DNA of 64,000 bases from Zafaria cholistanensis (GCF_008580665.1 NZ_BKDJ01000001.1:1-64000); one strand, 5' to 3'. Positions 1 through 9,562 are shown, counted from the stretch's first letter. The notes: generated by a model not told the origin, from the letters alone. Program-made: numbers and translations.

Positions 1-28
1 CGGGCGGCTTCCACACCGAAGCCGCCCG
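1..28. terminator. Inverted repeat, probable terminator of a gene left of the window
   Basis: Ten-base arms CGGGCGGCTT and AAGCCGCCCG pair perfectly around an 8-base loop. No T-run follows, so it could end transcription from either side. The gene it serves lies outside the window. Confidence 0.5.
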
Positions 29-30
29 CC

Positions 31-89
31 GCCGTCGTTGTATCCGCAACACTGTGCCCGCCGTCGTTGTCTCCGCCGTCGTTGTCTCC
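31..89. repeat. 15-bp repeats upstream of menD
   Basis: The unit GCCGTCGTTGTCTCC occurs at 60-74 and 75-89 in direct tandem, with a one-mismatch copy at 31-45. The repeats lie in the non-coding space before menD. No function can be assigned. Confidence 0.7.
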
Positions 90-138
90 GCCGGCGGGCG
101 AGGTGCCGGGCGGGTGGGAGGGGCGGGACCGCGCCGGA

Positions 139-144
139 TAGGCT
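139..144 (+). promoter_or_regulatory. -10 box of menD (leaderless)
   Basis: TAGGCT ends 7 bases before the menD ATG, so transcription should begin at or next to the start codon. No good -35 box is visible. Confidence 0.5.
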
Positions 145-151
145 GGAGGCC

Positions 152-1972
152 ATGACCGCCGTGCTTCCCGTCCCGACCTCGCTCCAGTCCGCCCGCCGGG
201 CCGTTGCCGCGTTGGTGGAGGGAGGTGTCCGCCACGTGGTCGTCTGCCCCGGATCCCGCAGCGCACCCCTGGCCTACGCCCTGGCCGAGGCCGAGCCCGG
301 CGGCACCGTCGCGCTGCACGTGCGCATTGACGAACGGGACGCGGGGTTTACCGCGCTTGGCCTGGCGCTGGCGACCGGCCGGCCGGCCGCCGTCGTGACA
401 ACCTCCGGCACCGCCGTCGGAGAGCTGCTGCCGGCGGTGATGGAGGCCAACCACGCCGGGGTGCCGCTGGTGGTGCTCTCCGCTGACCGGCCGGAGGAAC
501 TGCGCGGCACCGGAGCCAACCAGACCACCGACCAGGTGGCGCTCTTCGGCACCCATGTGCGGCACTGCGCCGACATACCGGCCGGAACCGACCCGGCTCC
601 GGAACTGCGCCGGGCCCTGCTGGCAGCGGAGGGCATTGTCGCCGCGGAGGCCCAGCCGGGTCCCGGGGCCGCCGGCATGGGTGCGGTATCGGTCCAGGTG
701 GGACCCTGCGGACCCGTCCACGTGAACCTGTCCTTCCGGGACCCCCTGGTGCCGGAACCGGGGGACCGGCTGCCGTCCGCCGGCGTGGAGCACCACGGCG
801 GCCCCCCTGCAGCCGCGGACACCCCTGCAGCCGCGGACACGCCCGGGACCGCGGACACCTCCGGGATCGGGGAACCCGGGGGGTTCCAGGCCCCGGACCT
901 GGCGAACCTGGCCGGGCGGCGCACTGTCGTCGTCGCGGGGCACGGGGCCGGGCCGGCCGCCGAGGCCTTCGCGCGCGCCCACCGGCTTCCGCTGCTGGCC
1001 GAGCCCAGCTCCAACGCGCGGTTCGGGCCCAACGCCGTGGGCCCCTACCGCCTGCTGATCGCACCCTTCGAGGACCTGATCGAACGCGTGGTGGTCTTTG
1101 GCCGCCCCACGCTCAGCCGCCCCGTGGCCCGGCTGCTGGACCGCGAAGACCTGCCCGCGGCACTGTATGTGCCCGAACCCGTCGGATGGTTCACGCCGGG
1201 GCGCCGCCGCGAGCGCGTCGTGGAGGACATCGAGGACCTCTCCCTCTTTGCCGGGACCGGCCCGGAGGGATGGCTCGAGGGGTGGACGCGGGCCGGACTG
1301 GCCGCCGCTTCCGCCGTGGACGCCGAAGTCCTGCATGCGGACCGGCTGAACGGTCCCGCCGTGGCCCGGGCGGTGTGGGAAGCCGCTGCCGGGAACCTGC
1401 TGCTGGGCTCCTCCAACGCCATCCGCGACGCCGACCTGGCAGGCCTTCCCGCCGCGGTCCCCGCCGCCCGCGTCTTCGCCAACCGCGGCCTGGCCGGCAT
1501 CGACGGAACCCTGGCAACGGCCACCGGGATCGCGCTGGGGGCCGGACCGGGGGTGCGCACCACCGCCCTGGTGGGGGATGTCACCTTCCTGCACGACGCC
1601 GGCGGCCTGCTCCTCGGCGACGGGGAGCCCGAGCCGGACCTGGACATCGTGGTGCTCAACGATGCCGGGGGAGCGATCTTTTCCACGCTGGAGCACGGCG
1701 GTGTCGCCGAATCCGGCCGCTACGGACGTGCCGTCGAGCGGCTGTTCGCCACCCCGCACCGGGTCCGCATGAACCGCCTTGCCGCCGCCTACGGGGTGGC
1801 CCACGTGCGGGTGGACACCCCCGCGGAACTGCGCGCGGCGCTGGAGTCCCCGGAACGGGGGCGGCGCATCGTTGAGGTCGCGATGGACCGCACCGGCGTG
1901 CGCGAGCTGCACCGCCGGATCGCTGCCGCCGTGCAGGAGGCCGTTCCCGGTTCCCGCGGACGGCCCGGATAG
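152..1972 (+). CDS. menD: SEPHCHC synthase MenD (menaquinone synthesis)
   Basis: Thiamine-diphosphate enzyme that joins isochorismate and 2-oxoglutarate to give SEPHCHC, the first step committed to menaquinone. The protein (606 aa) has the family N-terminus VCPGSRSAPL near residue 30, the cofactor-activating Glu in RIDERDAGF, and the C-terminal ThDP/Mg region GDVTFLHD followed by VVLNDAGGAIF. The frame is open from position 38, but the arginine-rich extension before the ATG at 152 is not family-like, and the ATG lies 7 bases after a -10 box. Oddity: a short Pro/Ala/Asp/Thr insert with an 18-bp tandem duplication near 804-839 interrupts the middle domain. menF and menG lie 3-4 kb downstream. 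Confidence 0.95.
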   Translation: MTAVLPVPTSLQSARRAVAALVEGGVRHVVVCPGSRSAPLAYALAEAEPGGTVALHVRIDERDAGFTALGLALATGRPAAVVTTSGTAVGELLPAVMEANHAGVPLVVLSADRPEELRGTGANQTTDQVALFGTHVRHCADIPAGTDPAPELRRALLAAEGIVAAEAQPGPGAAGMGAVSVQVGPCGPVHVNLSFRDPLVPEPGDRLPSAGVEHHGGPPAAADTPAAADTPGTADTSGIGEPGGFQAPDLANLAGRRTVVVAGHGAGPAAEAFARAHRLPLLAEPSSNARFGPNAVGPYRLLIAPFEDLIERVVVFGRPTLSRPVARLLDREDLPAALYVPEPVGWFTPGRRRERVVEDIEDLSLFAGTGPEGWLEGWTRAGLAAASAVDAEVLHADRLNGPAVARAVWEAAAGNLLLGSSNAIRDADLAGLPAAVPAARVFANRGLAGIDGTLATATGIALGAGPGVRTTALVGDVTFLHDAGGLLLGDGEPEPDLDIVVLNDAGGAIFSTLEHGGVAESGRYGRAVERLFATPHRVRMNRLAAAYGVAHVRVDTPAELRAALESPERGRRIVEVAMDRTGVRELHRRIAAAVQEAVPGSRGRPG

Positions 1973-2012
1973 GGGCCACAGCGGATCCGCAACGGGCCGG
2001 GGCCGGCAGCGG

Positions 2013-2783
2013 TCAGAGGACCTTCCCCAGGAAGGCCCGGGTGCGCTCCTGCTGCGGATTGGCGATGACCTCGCGCGGCGGGCCGGACTCGACCACCACG
2101 CCGCCGTCCATGAACGTGAGGGTGTCGCCTACCTCGCGGGCAAAGCCGATCTCGTGGGTCACCACCATCATGGTCATGCCGTCGCGGGCCAGGTCCTTCA
2201 TCACGTTGAGCACGTCCCCGACCAGTTCCGGGTCCAGCGCGGAGGTGGGCTCATCGAAGAGCATCAGTTCCGGGTCCATGGCCAGGGCGCGGGCGATCGC
2301 CACGCGCTGCTGCTGGCCGCCGGAGAGCTGGGCCGGGTAGTGGTTGGCCCGCTCGGACAGGCCCACGCGGTCCAGCAGCTCAAGCGCCCGGGCGCGGGCG
2401 ACGGCCCTGGGCTGGCCCTTGACCTGGATCGGGGCCTCCATCACGTTCTCCATGGCCGTCTTGTGGCCGAAGAGGTTGAAGCGCTGGAAGACCATGCCGA
2501 TGTTGCGGCGCTGGCGGGCGATTTCCCTGACCGGCAGGTGGTGCAGCCTGCCGTGCTTCTCCACGTAGCCCATGAGTTCGCCGTCCACGTAGATGCGCCC
2601 GGCGGTGGCGGTCTCCAGCATGTTCACGCAGCGCAGCAGCGTCGACTTGCCGGACCCGGAGGGGCCGATCACCACCGACACTTCGCCCTGGCCGATGGTC
2701 ATGTCAATGCCGCGCAGCACGTGCTGGTCGCCGAAGTACTTGTGGACGCCCTCGATGCGGACGACTTCCCTGGTTTCGGTCAT
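2013..2783 (-). CDS. Polar amino-acid ABC transporter, ATP-binding protein
   Basis: ATPase (256 aa) of an amino-acid importer of the HisP/GlnQ type. It has Walker [11 protein letters not shown]-loop VFQRFNLF, signature LSGGQQQR, Walker [15 protein letters not shown] and the switch His in VVTHE. It is the last gene of a three-gene minus-strand operon (binding protein, permease, ATPase). Its ATG overlaps the permease stop by four bases, which fixes the start; the frame extends upstream inside the permease gene but that is shadow. Substrate is probably a polar amino acid such as glutamine, glutamate or arginine; the sequence does not decide which. It converges on menD, 40 bases away, without a clear terminator. 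Confidence 0.93.
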   Translation of the reverse strand: MTETREVVRIEGVHKYFGDQHVLRGIDMTIGQGEVSVVIGPSGSGKSTLLRCVNMLETATAGRIYVDGELMGYVEKHGRLHHLPVREIARQRRNIGMVFQRFNLFGHKTAMENVMEAPIQVKGQPRAVARARALELLDRVGLSERANHYPAQLSGGQQQRVAIARALAMDPELMLFDEPTSALDPELVGDVLNVMKDLARDGMTMMVVTHEIGFAREVGDTLTFMDGGVVVESGPPREVIANPQQERTRAFLGKVL

Positions 2784-3778
2784 CGTCCGCTCTCCTCGAG
2801 GTATTCGCCCTCCACGGCGGTGGCCCCGCCGGGGAGTTCGGGCGGGCTGTGCCCGCCGGCGGCAGCCTTGGCCGCGGCCGGGTTGATCACCGGGCCGCGG
2901 GCGCCGGAGACGTTGTCCACGCCCCTGCCGTAGTGCTTTTCGATGTAGTGCTGGCCCACCATGAGGATGCTGGTGATGACCAGGTACCAGATGGCCGCCA
3001 CGATCAGCAGCGGGATGGGCAGGTAGGTCCGGTTCGCCAGCGCGTTGGTCTGGAAGGTGAGGTCCAGGGTGAAGGGCACCGCCAGGACCAGCGAGGTGGT
3101 CTTGAGCATGCCGATGGTCTCGTTGCCGGTCGGCGGCACGATCACCCGCATGGCCTGCGGCAGCACAATGCGCCACATGATCTTGCGGCTGCGCATGCCC
3201 AGGGCCTCGGCGGCCTCGATCTGGCCCTTGTCCACCGACTTCAGGCCGGCGCGGAAGATCTCCGCAAGGTAGGCGGACTCGTTCAGGCCCAGGCCCAGCA
3301 CGGCCGCCCAAAAGGCGTTGACGACGTCTTGGGTGTTGAACGCAAACAGCTCGGGACCGAACGGGACGCCCAGGGAGATCTTTGGATACAGCACGGCCAG
3401 CAGGCCCCAGAAAACCAGCTGGGTATAGACCGGGGTGCCGCGGAAGAACCACACCCAGGTCCAGCTGGACCAGCGGAAGATCGGGTTGTCCGACTGGCGC
3501 ATGAACGCCAGCAGGATGGCCAGCGTAATCGCCAGGACCATCGACAGCGCGGTCAGCAGCAGCGTCCAGCCGACGCCCTCGATGACCCGGGCATCGCGCA
3601 GGTAGAGCCAGACGACGTCCCACCGGAAGTTGGGGTTGGTGGCCAGGCTCTGGATGAACAGGCCCAGGAAAAGCAGGATGACGGCGGCGCCCGCCCACCG
3701 GCCGGGGTGGCGCACCGGAACCGCGTCAATCGGTTCCGGTGCGCCCTGGCCCCGTGCGGGGAGTGTGCTTGAACGCAT
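2780..3778 (-). CDS. Polar amino-acid ABC transporter, permease
   Basis: Membrane permease (332 aa) with a cytoplasmic N-terminus of about 25 residues and about five to six membrane helices. The EAA-type loop contacting the ATPase is seen as [20 protein letters not shown], followed by QAMRVIVPP. The C-terminus carries a roughly 45-residue hydrophilic tail rich in Ala, Gly and Pro. Its start shares one base with the binding-protein stop (TGATG arrangement) and its stop overlaps the ATPase start, so the three genes are translationally coupled. A single permease gene implies a homodimeric channel. Confidence 0.9.
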   Translation of the reverse strand: MRSSTLPARGQGAPEPIDAVPVRHPGRWAGAAVILLFLGLFIQSLATNPNFRWDVVWLYLRDARVIEGVGWTLLLTALSMVLAITLAILLAFMRQSDNPIFRWSSWTWVWFFRGTPVYTQLVFWGLLAVLYPKISLGVPFGPELFAFNTQDVVNAFWAAVLGLGLNESAYLAEIFRAGLKSVDKGQIEAAEALGMRSRKIMWRIVLPQAMRVIVPPTGNETIGMLKTTSLVLAVPFTLDLTFQTNALANRTYLPIPLLIVAAIWYLVITSILMVGQHYIEKHYGRGVDNVSGARGPVINPAAAKAAAGGHSPPELPGGATAVEGEYLEESGR

Positions 3779-4707
3779 CAGACGGCCGGATTGACCTGGG
3801 ATTCGGTCACGGCACCGTCGGCAACGCCCCAGGTCTCAAGGATCTGGGTGTAGCTGCCGTCCTCGATCAGCTTGGTCACGACCTGCTGGACCAGCTCTGC
3901 CATCTCCTTGTCCTCCTTGGCGACCGCGATGCCCTGCGGGGCCGCGTCGTAGGTGTCGCCGAAGCGCTCCAGCTGGCCGCCCGTCTGGGAAATGGCGTAG
4001 CCCACGATCGGGGAGTCGGCGGCCATCGCATCGATGCTGCCGTTGACCAGGCGGGTGGTGATGTCCGTCTGGGCCTTGAGCGTGACGATGTCGATCGCTT
4101 CCTTGCCGGCGGCCAGGCACTCGGCGTTGCGGTCGGCCAGGTCCGGGTCTTCCTGGACGGTGCCGGTCTGCACGCCGACGGAGCGGCCGCAGATGTCCTC
4201 GAAGGAGAAGTTGGACGGATTGCCGGCCTTGACCGCCCACGCGGTGCCGGCCTGGAAGTAGCTGACCAAGTTGACTGCCGAGAGGCGCTCTTCGTTGATG
4301 GTGAAGGAGGAGATGCCCAGGTCGTACTTGGTGCCGAGGGCCGGCAGGATGCCGGTGAACTCTGCGGTCTGTACGTCGACCTCCAGGCCCAGGACGGCGC
4401 CGATGGCCTTGGCCATGTCGACGTCGTAGCCCACCGGGGTCTGGTTGTCCGGGCCCAGGAACTCGGCCGGGGCGTAGGAAGTGTCCGAGCCGATGGTCAG
4501 CGTGCCGCGGGAGCGGATGTCTTCGGGGACGAGGGCCGCGAGGGCCTCGTCCTTGGCGATCGTGGCGGGGTCAAAGCTGGAGGCTGCGGCGCCGGAGGTG
4601 GCCGCGCCTGAACCTGAGGTCTCCGATGCGTTGGTGCACGCGGTGAGCGCCAGCAGGCCCGCTGCCGCCAGCGCGAACGTCTTGGTTAAGGTGGAAGTGA
4701 TCCGCAT
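3778..4707 (-). CDS. Polar amino-acid ABC transporter, substrate-binding lipoprotein
   Basis: Extracellular family 3 solute-binding lipoprotein (309 aa). The signal peptide ends in the lipobox LTAC with the lipidated Cys at residue 24, followed by a Ser/Ala/Gly linker. The mature protein shows family blocks GTLTIGSDTSYAPAEF, GYDVDMAKAIGAVLGLEVD, YDLGISSFTINEER and VGVQTGTVQED. It is the first gene of the operon with the permease and ATPase. A TAGAAT box about 58 bases upstream is the likely promoter. Substrate class is polar amino acids; the exact ligand is unknown. Confidence 0.92.
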   Translation of the reverse strand: MRITSTLTKTFALAAAGLLALTACTNASETSGSGAATSGAAASSFDPATIAKDEALAALVPEDIRSRGTLTIGSDTSYAPAEFLGPDNQTPVGYDVDMAKAIGAVLGLEVDVQTAEFTGILPALGTKYDLGISSFTINEERLSAVNLVSYFQAGTAWAVKAGNPSNFSFEDICGRSVGVQTGTVQEDPDLADRNAECLAAGKEAIDIVTLKAQTDITTRLVNGSIDAMAADSPIVGYAISQTGGQLERFGDTYDAAPQGIAVAKEDKEMAELVQQVVTKLIEDGSYTQILETWGVADGAVTESQVNPAV

Positions 4708-4764
4708 TGTGTGTCACTTTCGTCTCGGATTGGTAGGCCCGGGGGGAGGCTTTAAGGCTTCGCC

Positions 4765-4770
4765 ATTCTA
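4765..4770 (-). promoter_or_regulatory. -10 box of the amino-acid ABC operon
   Basis: TAGAAT on the minus strand, 57 bases before the binding-protein ATG. The -35 region at 17-base spacing is poor, so this is a tentative call. Confidence 0.4.
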
Positions 4771-4864
4771 GCCCGGTGACGTGCGCGCTTGGGGATATGC
4801 ACCACAGGCTACGTTCGATCACCAATTGTAAACAAGGGTCCGGGAAAAGGGCCGTCCTGCCGGG

Positions 4865-6247
4865 TCAGAGGTTCATGGCCTCGCGCATCGGGCGCATTTT
4901 TGCCCAGGTTTCCGCCAGTTCGGCCTCAGGGTCCGAGGCCGCCACGATCCCGCAGCCGGCATAAAGGCGCACCCGCAGGGGGGATTCCACGACGCCTCCG
5001 CGCAGCGCGATGCCGAACTCCCCATTGCCCCCGGCGTCCACCCAGCCCACGGGGCCTGCATACGGTCCGCGGTCCATTCCCTCCAGTTCGCGCAGCAGTG
5101 CCCCCGCGACGGCGGTGGGGGTGCCGCAGACGGCTGCGGTGGGATGCAGGGCCTCAGCGAGGTCCAGGGCGGAAGGGGAGGTGCCGTCCGCGCGCACGGG
5201 CAGGCGCGCCTCGACGTCGGAGGCCAGGTGCCACACGTTGGGCAGTTCGAGGACGAAGGGCTCCGCGGGAGCGTCCATCCGCTCCACCAGCGGCCCCAAC
5301 TGCTCGGTCAGCGAATCGATGGCGATCTGGTGCTCGTGGCGCTGCTTCTCATCCCCGGCCAGCATCCGGTGGGCGTAGCCGGGGTCTCCGGCCGGGGCGC
5401 CCGCACGGTCCAGGGTGCCGGCGAGCACGCGGGCCCGCGCGGTGCGGCCCACCACCTCCACCAGCATCTCCGGGGTGGAGCCGATCAGCCCGTCCACCGC
5501 GTAAGTCCAGCAGTCCCCGTAGCGCAGCGCCAGCTCGCGCAGCACCTGGGCCACCGCAACCGGGGAGCCCAGCTCCGCGACGGCGTCGCGGGCCAGCACC
5601 AGCTTGGTCAGCTTCCCGGCGGCGATCGCGGCCACCCCGGCCGCCACCGCGGCCCGGTAGCCGTCCTCGGACACCTGTCCGGGCACCAGCCGGTCCCCGC
5701 CCCGGGTGAGCTCGTGCTCGGCGGAGACCTCATCCAGCAGCACGGCGAGGCGCTCCTCGGCGGCCTGGACGCTCAGTTCCGCGCCCGGGTCCGCCGTCGT
5801 ATAGGTCAGCCAGCTGGTGTCACCGCGGCGGCCCACGACGAGCTCGGGCACCACCAGGCGCGACACGTGGGCACTGGCGTGGGAGAAGGCGAAGGAGGCG
5901 AAAGCCGGCAGGCCGGTGCCGGGCTCCGCCAGCGGGTTCTCCACCCGGGCCGCCCCCGCCACCGCTGCCCACCAGGCGCGCGCGGCCGCGAAGCGCTCCC
6001 GCCCGGCCGATTCGAAGCGCGCCGCCTCGCCAAAGCCGACCATGCCGTCGCTGCGGCGGCTCCAGACCAGCGCGTCGTCCCGGATGAAATAGTCGAACAG
6101 GCCGTTCTCGCCCATTGGGGGACGGCGCACGGTCAAGCTGCGCAGGACGGGCACTGGGGCCGCGGCGGCCGGCGGGACGGGCAGCGGCGCTGCGGCCCCC
6201 TGGCCTCCGGCCAACGGAACCGCGGCACCGAGGGAATCGATACTCAT
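4865..6247 (-). CDS. menF: Isochorismate synthase MenF
   Basis: Chorismate-using enzyme (460 aa) that converts chorismate to isochorismate, the entry step of menaquinone synthesis. The C-terminal catalytic domain has the family landmarks [24 protein letters not shown], the Mg-binding HEHQIAID stretch, PTAAVCGTP and the C-terminal GPVGWVD and [13 protein letters not shown]. The N-terminal 25 residues are low-complexity Ala/Pro. It is divergent from menG; menD, the next enzyme, is 2.9 kb away beyond the ABC transporter. A siderophore isochorismate synthase is the alternative, but the location among men genes favours MenF. Its promoter region contains a two-copy 56-bp repeat. Confidence 0.93.
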   Translation of the reverse strand: MSIDSLGAAVPLAGGQGAAAPLPVPPAAAAPVPVLRSLTVRRPPMGENGLFDYFIRDDALVWSRRSDGMVGFGEAARFESAGRERFAAARAWWAAVAGAARVENPLAEPGTGLPAFASFAFSHASAHVSRLVVPELVVGRRGDTSWLTYTTADPGAELSVQAAEERLAVLLDEVSAEHELTRGGDRLVPGQVSEDGYRAAVAAGVAAIAAGKLTKLVLARDAVAELGSPVAVAQVLRELALRYGDCWTYAVDGLIGSTPEMLVEVVGRTARARVLAGTLDRAGAPAGDPGYAHRMLAGDEKQRHEHQIAIDSLTEQLGPLVERMDAPAEPFVLELPNVWHLASDVEARLPVRADGTSPSALDLAEALHPTAAVCGTPTAVAGALLRELEGMDRGPYAGPVGWVDAGGNGEFGIALRGGVVESPLRVRLYAGCGIVAASDPEAELAETWAKMRPMREAMNL

Positions 6248-6257
6248 GGTGGTCCCA

Positions 6258-6263
6258 AGCCTA
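6258..6263 (-). promoter_or_regulatory. -10 box of menF at the repeat edge
   Basis: TAGGCT on the minus strand, 10 bases before the menF ATG, predicting a leader of only a few bases. Its TAG is the first triplet (CTA on plus) of the adjoining repeat unit, the same arrangement as at murB and at the GNAT-like gene. Confidence 0.5.
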
Positions 6264-6371
6264 CTCGCCGAGGGTCCCGCCTCGAGCGCCAGCGAGAGGT
6301 GGGAGGCGGGGAGGCGCTACTCGCCGGGGGTCCCGCCTCGAGCGCCAGCGAGAGGTGGGAGGCGGGGAGGC
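6261..6371. repeat. Two tandem 56-bp units of the dispersed repeat family (array A)
   Basis: Units start at 6261 and 6317 with one difference between them; the second breaks off after 6371. Read outward from menF each unit runs CTA-N2-CGCCGAGGG-N-CCCGC and ends GGGAGGCGGGGAGGCG. CCCGCCTC near the front pairs with GAGGCGGG near the end, so each unit can fold into a hairpin. The same family occurs at 44861-45035 and 59619-59731. The array lies between the divergent menF and menG starts. Confidence 0.85.
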
Positions 6372-6427
6372 TGTGCGCGGCGGCCCGGATTTTCGCCCGC
6401 GCGGGGAGCATGGGGGAGAATGGCCGG

Positions 6428-7132
6428 GTGAGCCGTGCATCGCTGGAGAAGCGTCCCGAAGAAGTCCAAGCCATGTTCGACGACGTCGCCCCGCGCTACG
6501 ACGTCGTCAACGACATCCTCTCCCTGGGCCAGACCCGGCGCTGGCGCAAGATCGTGGTCGAGGCCGTCGGCGCGGCCCCGGGCCAGCACGTGCTGGACCT
6601 GGCGGCCGGCACCGGCACCTCCTCCGAGCCGTACGCGGACGCCGGCGTGCACGTGGTTGCCTGCGACTTCTCGCTGGGCATGCTGCAGGTGGGCAAGAGC
6701 CGGCGCCCGGACATCGACTTCGTGGCCGGCGACGCCACGAACCTGCCGTTCGCCGATGACGCCTTCGACGCCGTGACCATCAGCTTCGGGCTGCGCAACG
6801 TCAACGAGCCCCAGAAGGCGCTCGCCGAAATGCTGCGCGTGGTCAAGCCCGGCGGCAAGCTGGTGGTGGCCGAGTTCTCCCACCCCACGTTCGCCCCGTG
6901 GCGCACCGTCTACTCCGAGTACCTGATGCGTGCGCTGCCGGCCATCGCCACCAAGGTGGCCTCCAACCCCACCGCCTACGTCTACCTTGCCGAATCCATC
7001 CGGGCCTGGCCGAACCAGGACGGCCTGGCTGCGTGGATCGACGGGGCCGGCTGGCGGGACTGCCGCTACCGCAACCTCACCGGAGGCATTGTCGCCGTCC
7101 ACCGGGCCGTCAAGCCCCTTGCTGCGGGGTAG
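6428..7132 (+). CDS. menG: Demethylmenaquinone methyltransferase MenG/UbiE
   Basis: SAM-dependent C-methyltransferase (234 aa) performing the last ring step of menaquinone synthesis. It shows the UbiE/MenG signatures [20 protein letters not shown] near residue 17, the SAM loop [12 protein letters not shown], and the family block [24 protein letters not shown] at 6428 is chosen because GGGGGAG lies about 10 bases upstream and the protein then starts [13 protein letters not shown], the usual family N-terminus; an in-frame ATG at 6410 is possible. It leads the run menG, reductase, prenyl synthase, with 6- and 3-base gaps. Confidence 0.94.
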   Translation: MSRASLEKRPEEVQAMFDDVAPRYDVVNDILSLGQTRRWRKIVVEAVGAAPGQHVLDLAAGTGTSSEPYADAGVHVVACDFSLGMLQVGKSRRPDIDFVAGDATNLPFADDAFDAVTISFGLRNVNEPQKALAEMLRVVKPGGKLVVAEFSHPTFAPWRTVYSEYLMRALPAIATKVASNPTAYVYLAESIRAWPNQDGLAAWIDGAGWRDCRYRNLTGGIVAVHRAVKPLAAG

Positions 7133-7138
7133 CCCGGT

Positions 7139-8461
7139 TTGTCTGTCCTGATTGTCGGAGCCGGTCCGGCCGGTTCCACCGCTGCCCACTACCTGGCGCG
7201 CGCCGGCGTTGAGGTCACCGTCCTGGAAAAGACCGCGTTCCCGCGGGAGAAAGTCTGCGGCGACGGGCTCACCCCGCGCGCCGTGCGGGAGATGCGCCTC
7301 CTCGGCCTGCCCCACGACGAGGCCCAGGGCTGGCGCCGGAACAGGGGCCTGCGCCTGGTGGCCGGCGGCCGCACCATCGAGATGCCCTGGCCGGAACTTT
7401 CCGACTTCCCGGACTACGGGCTGATCCGCACCCGGCTCGGCTTCGACGAGGCGCTGGCCCTGCACGCCCGGGCCGCCGGGGCCACCATCCTCGAGCGCCA
7501 CTCCGTTTCCGACGCGCTGCGCGACGCCACCGGGCGCGTCGTGGGGGTCCGGGCGAACCTGCTCGACGAGCGCGGGCGCAAGACGGGGGAGTCAAAGGAC
7601 TTCCACGCCGACATCGTGCTTGCCGCCGACGGAAATTCCAGCCGCACCGCGCTGAGCCTGGGCTACGAGAAACGCGACGACCGCCCGCTGGGCGTGGCCT
7701 ACCGGACCTATTTCACCAGCCCCCGCCATGAGGACGACTGGATGGAGGGGTGGCTGGAACTGCCGGACAAGGCAGGCAACCCGCTGCCCGGGTACGGGTG
7801 GGTCTTCGGCGTCGGGGACGGCACGTCCAATGTCGGCCTGGGCATCCTGAATTCGTCCCGGCAGTTCGGCAGGCTCGACTACCGCCAGGTGCTGCGCGAC
7901 TGGACGGCCGGGATGCCCGCCGAATGGGGGTTCACCGCGGAAAACCAGGTGGGGGAGATCCGTGGCGCCGCGCTGCCGATGGGCTTCAACCGCACCCCGC
8001 ACTACTCGCCCGGGCTGCTGCTGCTCGGGGACGCCGCCGGGATGGTTTCCCCGTTCAACGGCGAGGGCATCAGCTACGCGATGGAATCGGGCCGCTACGC
8101 GGCCGGGCTGGCCATCGACGCGCACTCCGGGGCCCGGGGCGCGACGCCGGCGGCCCGGGATGCGGTATACGCCTCCTACGCGGACCTGGTGCGCGGGAAG
8201 TGGGGCAGCCACTTCACGCTGGGCCGCTCCTTTGCCACGCTCATCGGCAAGCCGGCGGTCATGAAGCTGGCGCTGCGCACCGGGATGGGCGTGCCGCCGC
8301 TGATGCGTTTCGTGGTGCGGATGCTGGCCAACCTCACCGACGAGGGCGGCAGCGCGTTTGAGGATAGAGTGATCCATGTATTGGAGAGGCTGGCTCCCCC
8401 CACCAGCAACCAACGTGCTTCCCGCGCGCTGGCCGCCCCTACGATGGATAGTAAGCGCTAG
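7139..8461 (+). CDS. menJ: Geranylgeranyl-reductase-type FAD protein, probable menaquinone tail reductase MenJ
   Basis: Flavoprotein (440 aa) of the geranylgeranyl reductase family. The N-terminus has the FAD motif LIVGAGPAGSTAAHYLARAG. Further on are EKVCGDGLTPRA, typical of the family, and the second FAD block LLLGDAAGMVSPFNGEGI. In mycobacteria the homologue MenJ saturates one isoprene unit of menaquinone. Its placement between menG and the polyprenyl diphosphate synthase supports that role here, giving a dihydro-menaquinone such as those typical of Micrococcaceae. The start is TTG, 6 bases after the menG stop; no better start exists because the FAD motif begins at once. Alternative: reductase of another prenyl lipid. 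Confidence 0.85.
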   Translation: MSVLIVGAGPAGSTAAHYLARAGVEVTVLEKTAFPREKVCGDGLTPRAVREMRLLGLPHDEAQGWRRNRGLRLVAGGRTIEMPWPELSDFPDYGLIRTRLGFDEALALHARAAGATILERHSVSDALRDATGRVVGVRANLLDERGRKTGESKDFHADIVLAADGNSSRTALSLGYEKRDDRPLGVAYRTYFTSPRHEDDWMEGWLELPDKAGNPLPGYGWVFGVGDGTSNVGLGILNSSRQFGRLDYRQVLRDWTAGMPAEWGFTAENQVGEIRGAALPMGFNRTPHYSPGLLLLGDAAGMVSPFNGEGISYAMESGRYAAGLAIDAHSGARGATPAARDAVYASYADLVRGKWGSHFTLGRSFATLIGKPAVMKLALRTGMGVPPLMRFVVRMLANLTDEGGSAFEDRVIHVLERLAPPTSNQRASRALAAPTMDSKR

Positions 8462-8464
8462 AAC

Positions 8465-9562
8465 GTGACTGATTCCCAGACTAACCGGACCGCAGCCGGC
8501 CAGGGCGTGCCGGCCTCCGTGGACCCGACCCCGGAAACAAGCGCTTTGGCTGCCCCGGTGAACCTGCCACCGGGCTTTGCGGCGGTGGCGGGGGACCCGG
8601 AGTTCGGGCCCGCCATCTCGCTGGGCATGGCCCGGGTCGAAAAGCTGCTGCGCGACGCGATCGCCAACTCCGACCCGCTGATCGACGCCACCAGCCGCCA
8701 TTTGGTGGAGGCCGGCGGCAAGCGCATCCGGCCGCTGCTGGTGGTGCTGTCCTCGCTGTTGGGGGACGGAGTGAACGAGGACGTCATCAAGGCCGCGGCC
8801 ATCGTGGAGCTGACCCACCTGGCCACGCTGTACCACGACGACGTCATGGACTCGGCCCCGTACCGCCGCGGCGCCCCCACCGCCCACGAGGTCTGGGGCA
8901 ACTCGGTGGCCATCCTCACCGGCGACCTGATCTTCGCCCGCGCCTCCATCCTGGGAGCGGAGCTGGGGCCGGAGGCCGTGACCCTCCAGGCCCACACCTT
9001 CGAGCGGCTGTGCCTGGGGCAGCTGCACGAGTCGGTGGGCCCCCGCGGGGGCGAGGACGCGGTGGAGCACTACCTCCAGGTCATCGCGGACAAGACCGCG
9101 TCCCTGCTGGCGACCTCCGGGGTCTTCGGCGTCCTGTTCGGCGGCGCCGGGCAGTACGCGGAGACGCTGCGCGAATACGGGGAGAAGGTCGGCGTCGCGT
9201 TCCAGCTCGCCGACGACGTCATCGACGTCACCGGCGCCAAGGTGCGCTCCGGCAAGACCCCCGGCACCGACCTGCGCGAGGGCGTCCCGACGCTGCCGGT
9301 GCTGCTGCTGCGCGCCGCATCCGCCGCAGGCGACGCCTCCGCCGCCGAGGTGCTGGAGCTGGTGGATGGGGACCTGAGCGGGGACGAGGCGCTGGCCGCG
9401 GCCGTGCGCGCAGTGGCCGCCCACCCGTGCACCCGGCAGGCCTGGGCGGTGGCCCGCGAGCGGGCCGACGAGGCTCGCGCCGTGCTGGCGCCGCTGCCGG
9501 ACGGGCCGGTCAAGGCCTCGCTGGCGGCCTTCGCCGACGCCGTCGTCACCCGCGAACTCTAG
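8465..9562 (+). CDS. Polyprenyl diphosphate synthase (menaquinone side chain)
   Basis: All-trans polyprenyl diphosphate synthase (365 aa) that extends allylic diphosphates with isopentenyl diphosphate. The first Asp-rich motif is in LYHDDVMDSA, the second in FQLADDVIDVTG; GGKRIRPLL binds substrate diphosphate. The residues before the first Asp motif are small (LTHLATLYHDD), consistent with a long-chain product, so the octa- to nonaprenyl tail of menaquinone is likely. The GTG start at 8465 follows the reductase stop by 3 bases; about 45 N-terminal residues are low-complexity. Exact chain length cannot be read from sequence. A strong hairpin follows 70 bases after the stop. Confidence 0.92.
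   Translation: MTDSQTNRTAAGQGVPASVDPTPETSALAAPVNLPPGFAAVAGDPEFGPAISLGMARVEKLLRDAIANSDPLIDATSRHLVEAGGKRIRPLLVVLSSLLGDGVNEDVIKAAAIVELTHLATLYHDDVMDSAPYRRGAPTAHEVWGNSVAILTGDLIFARASILGAELGPEAVTLQAHTFERLCLGQLHESVGPRGGEDAVEHYLQVIADKTASLLATSGVFGVLFGGAGQYAETLREYGEKVGVAFQLADDVIDVTGAKVRSGKTPGTDLREGVPTLPVLLLRAASAAGDASAAEVLELVDGDLSGDEALAAAVRAVAAHPCTRQAWAVARERADEARAVLAPLPDGPVKASLAAFADAVVTREL

Noticed and set aside
38-151. N-terminal extension of menD
   Set aside because: Arg/Cys-rich translation of the 15-bp repeats; the -10 box lies inside it.
7592-9424. Long open frame on the minus strand opposite menJ and the prenyl synthase
   Set aside because: Composition is His/Gln/Arg/Gly-rich and family-free; the plus-strand genes have clear motifs. 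It is a GC-bias shadow.
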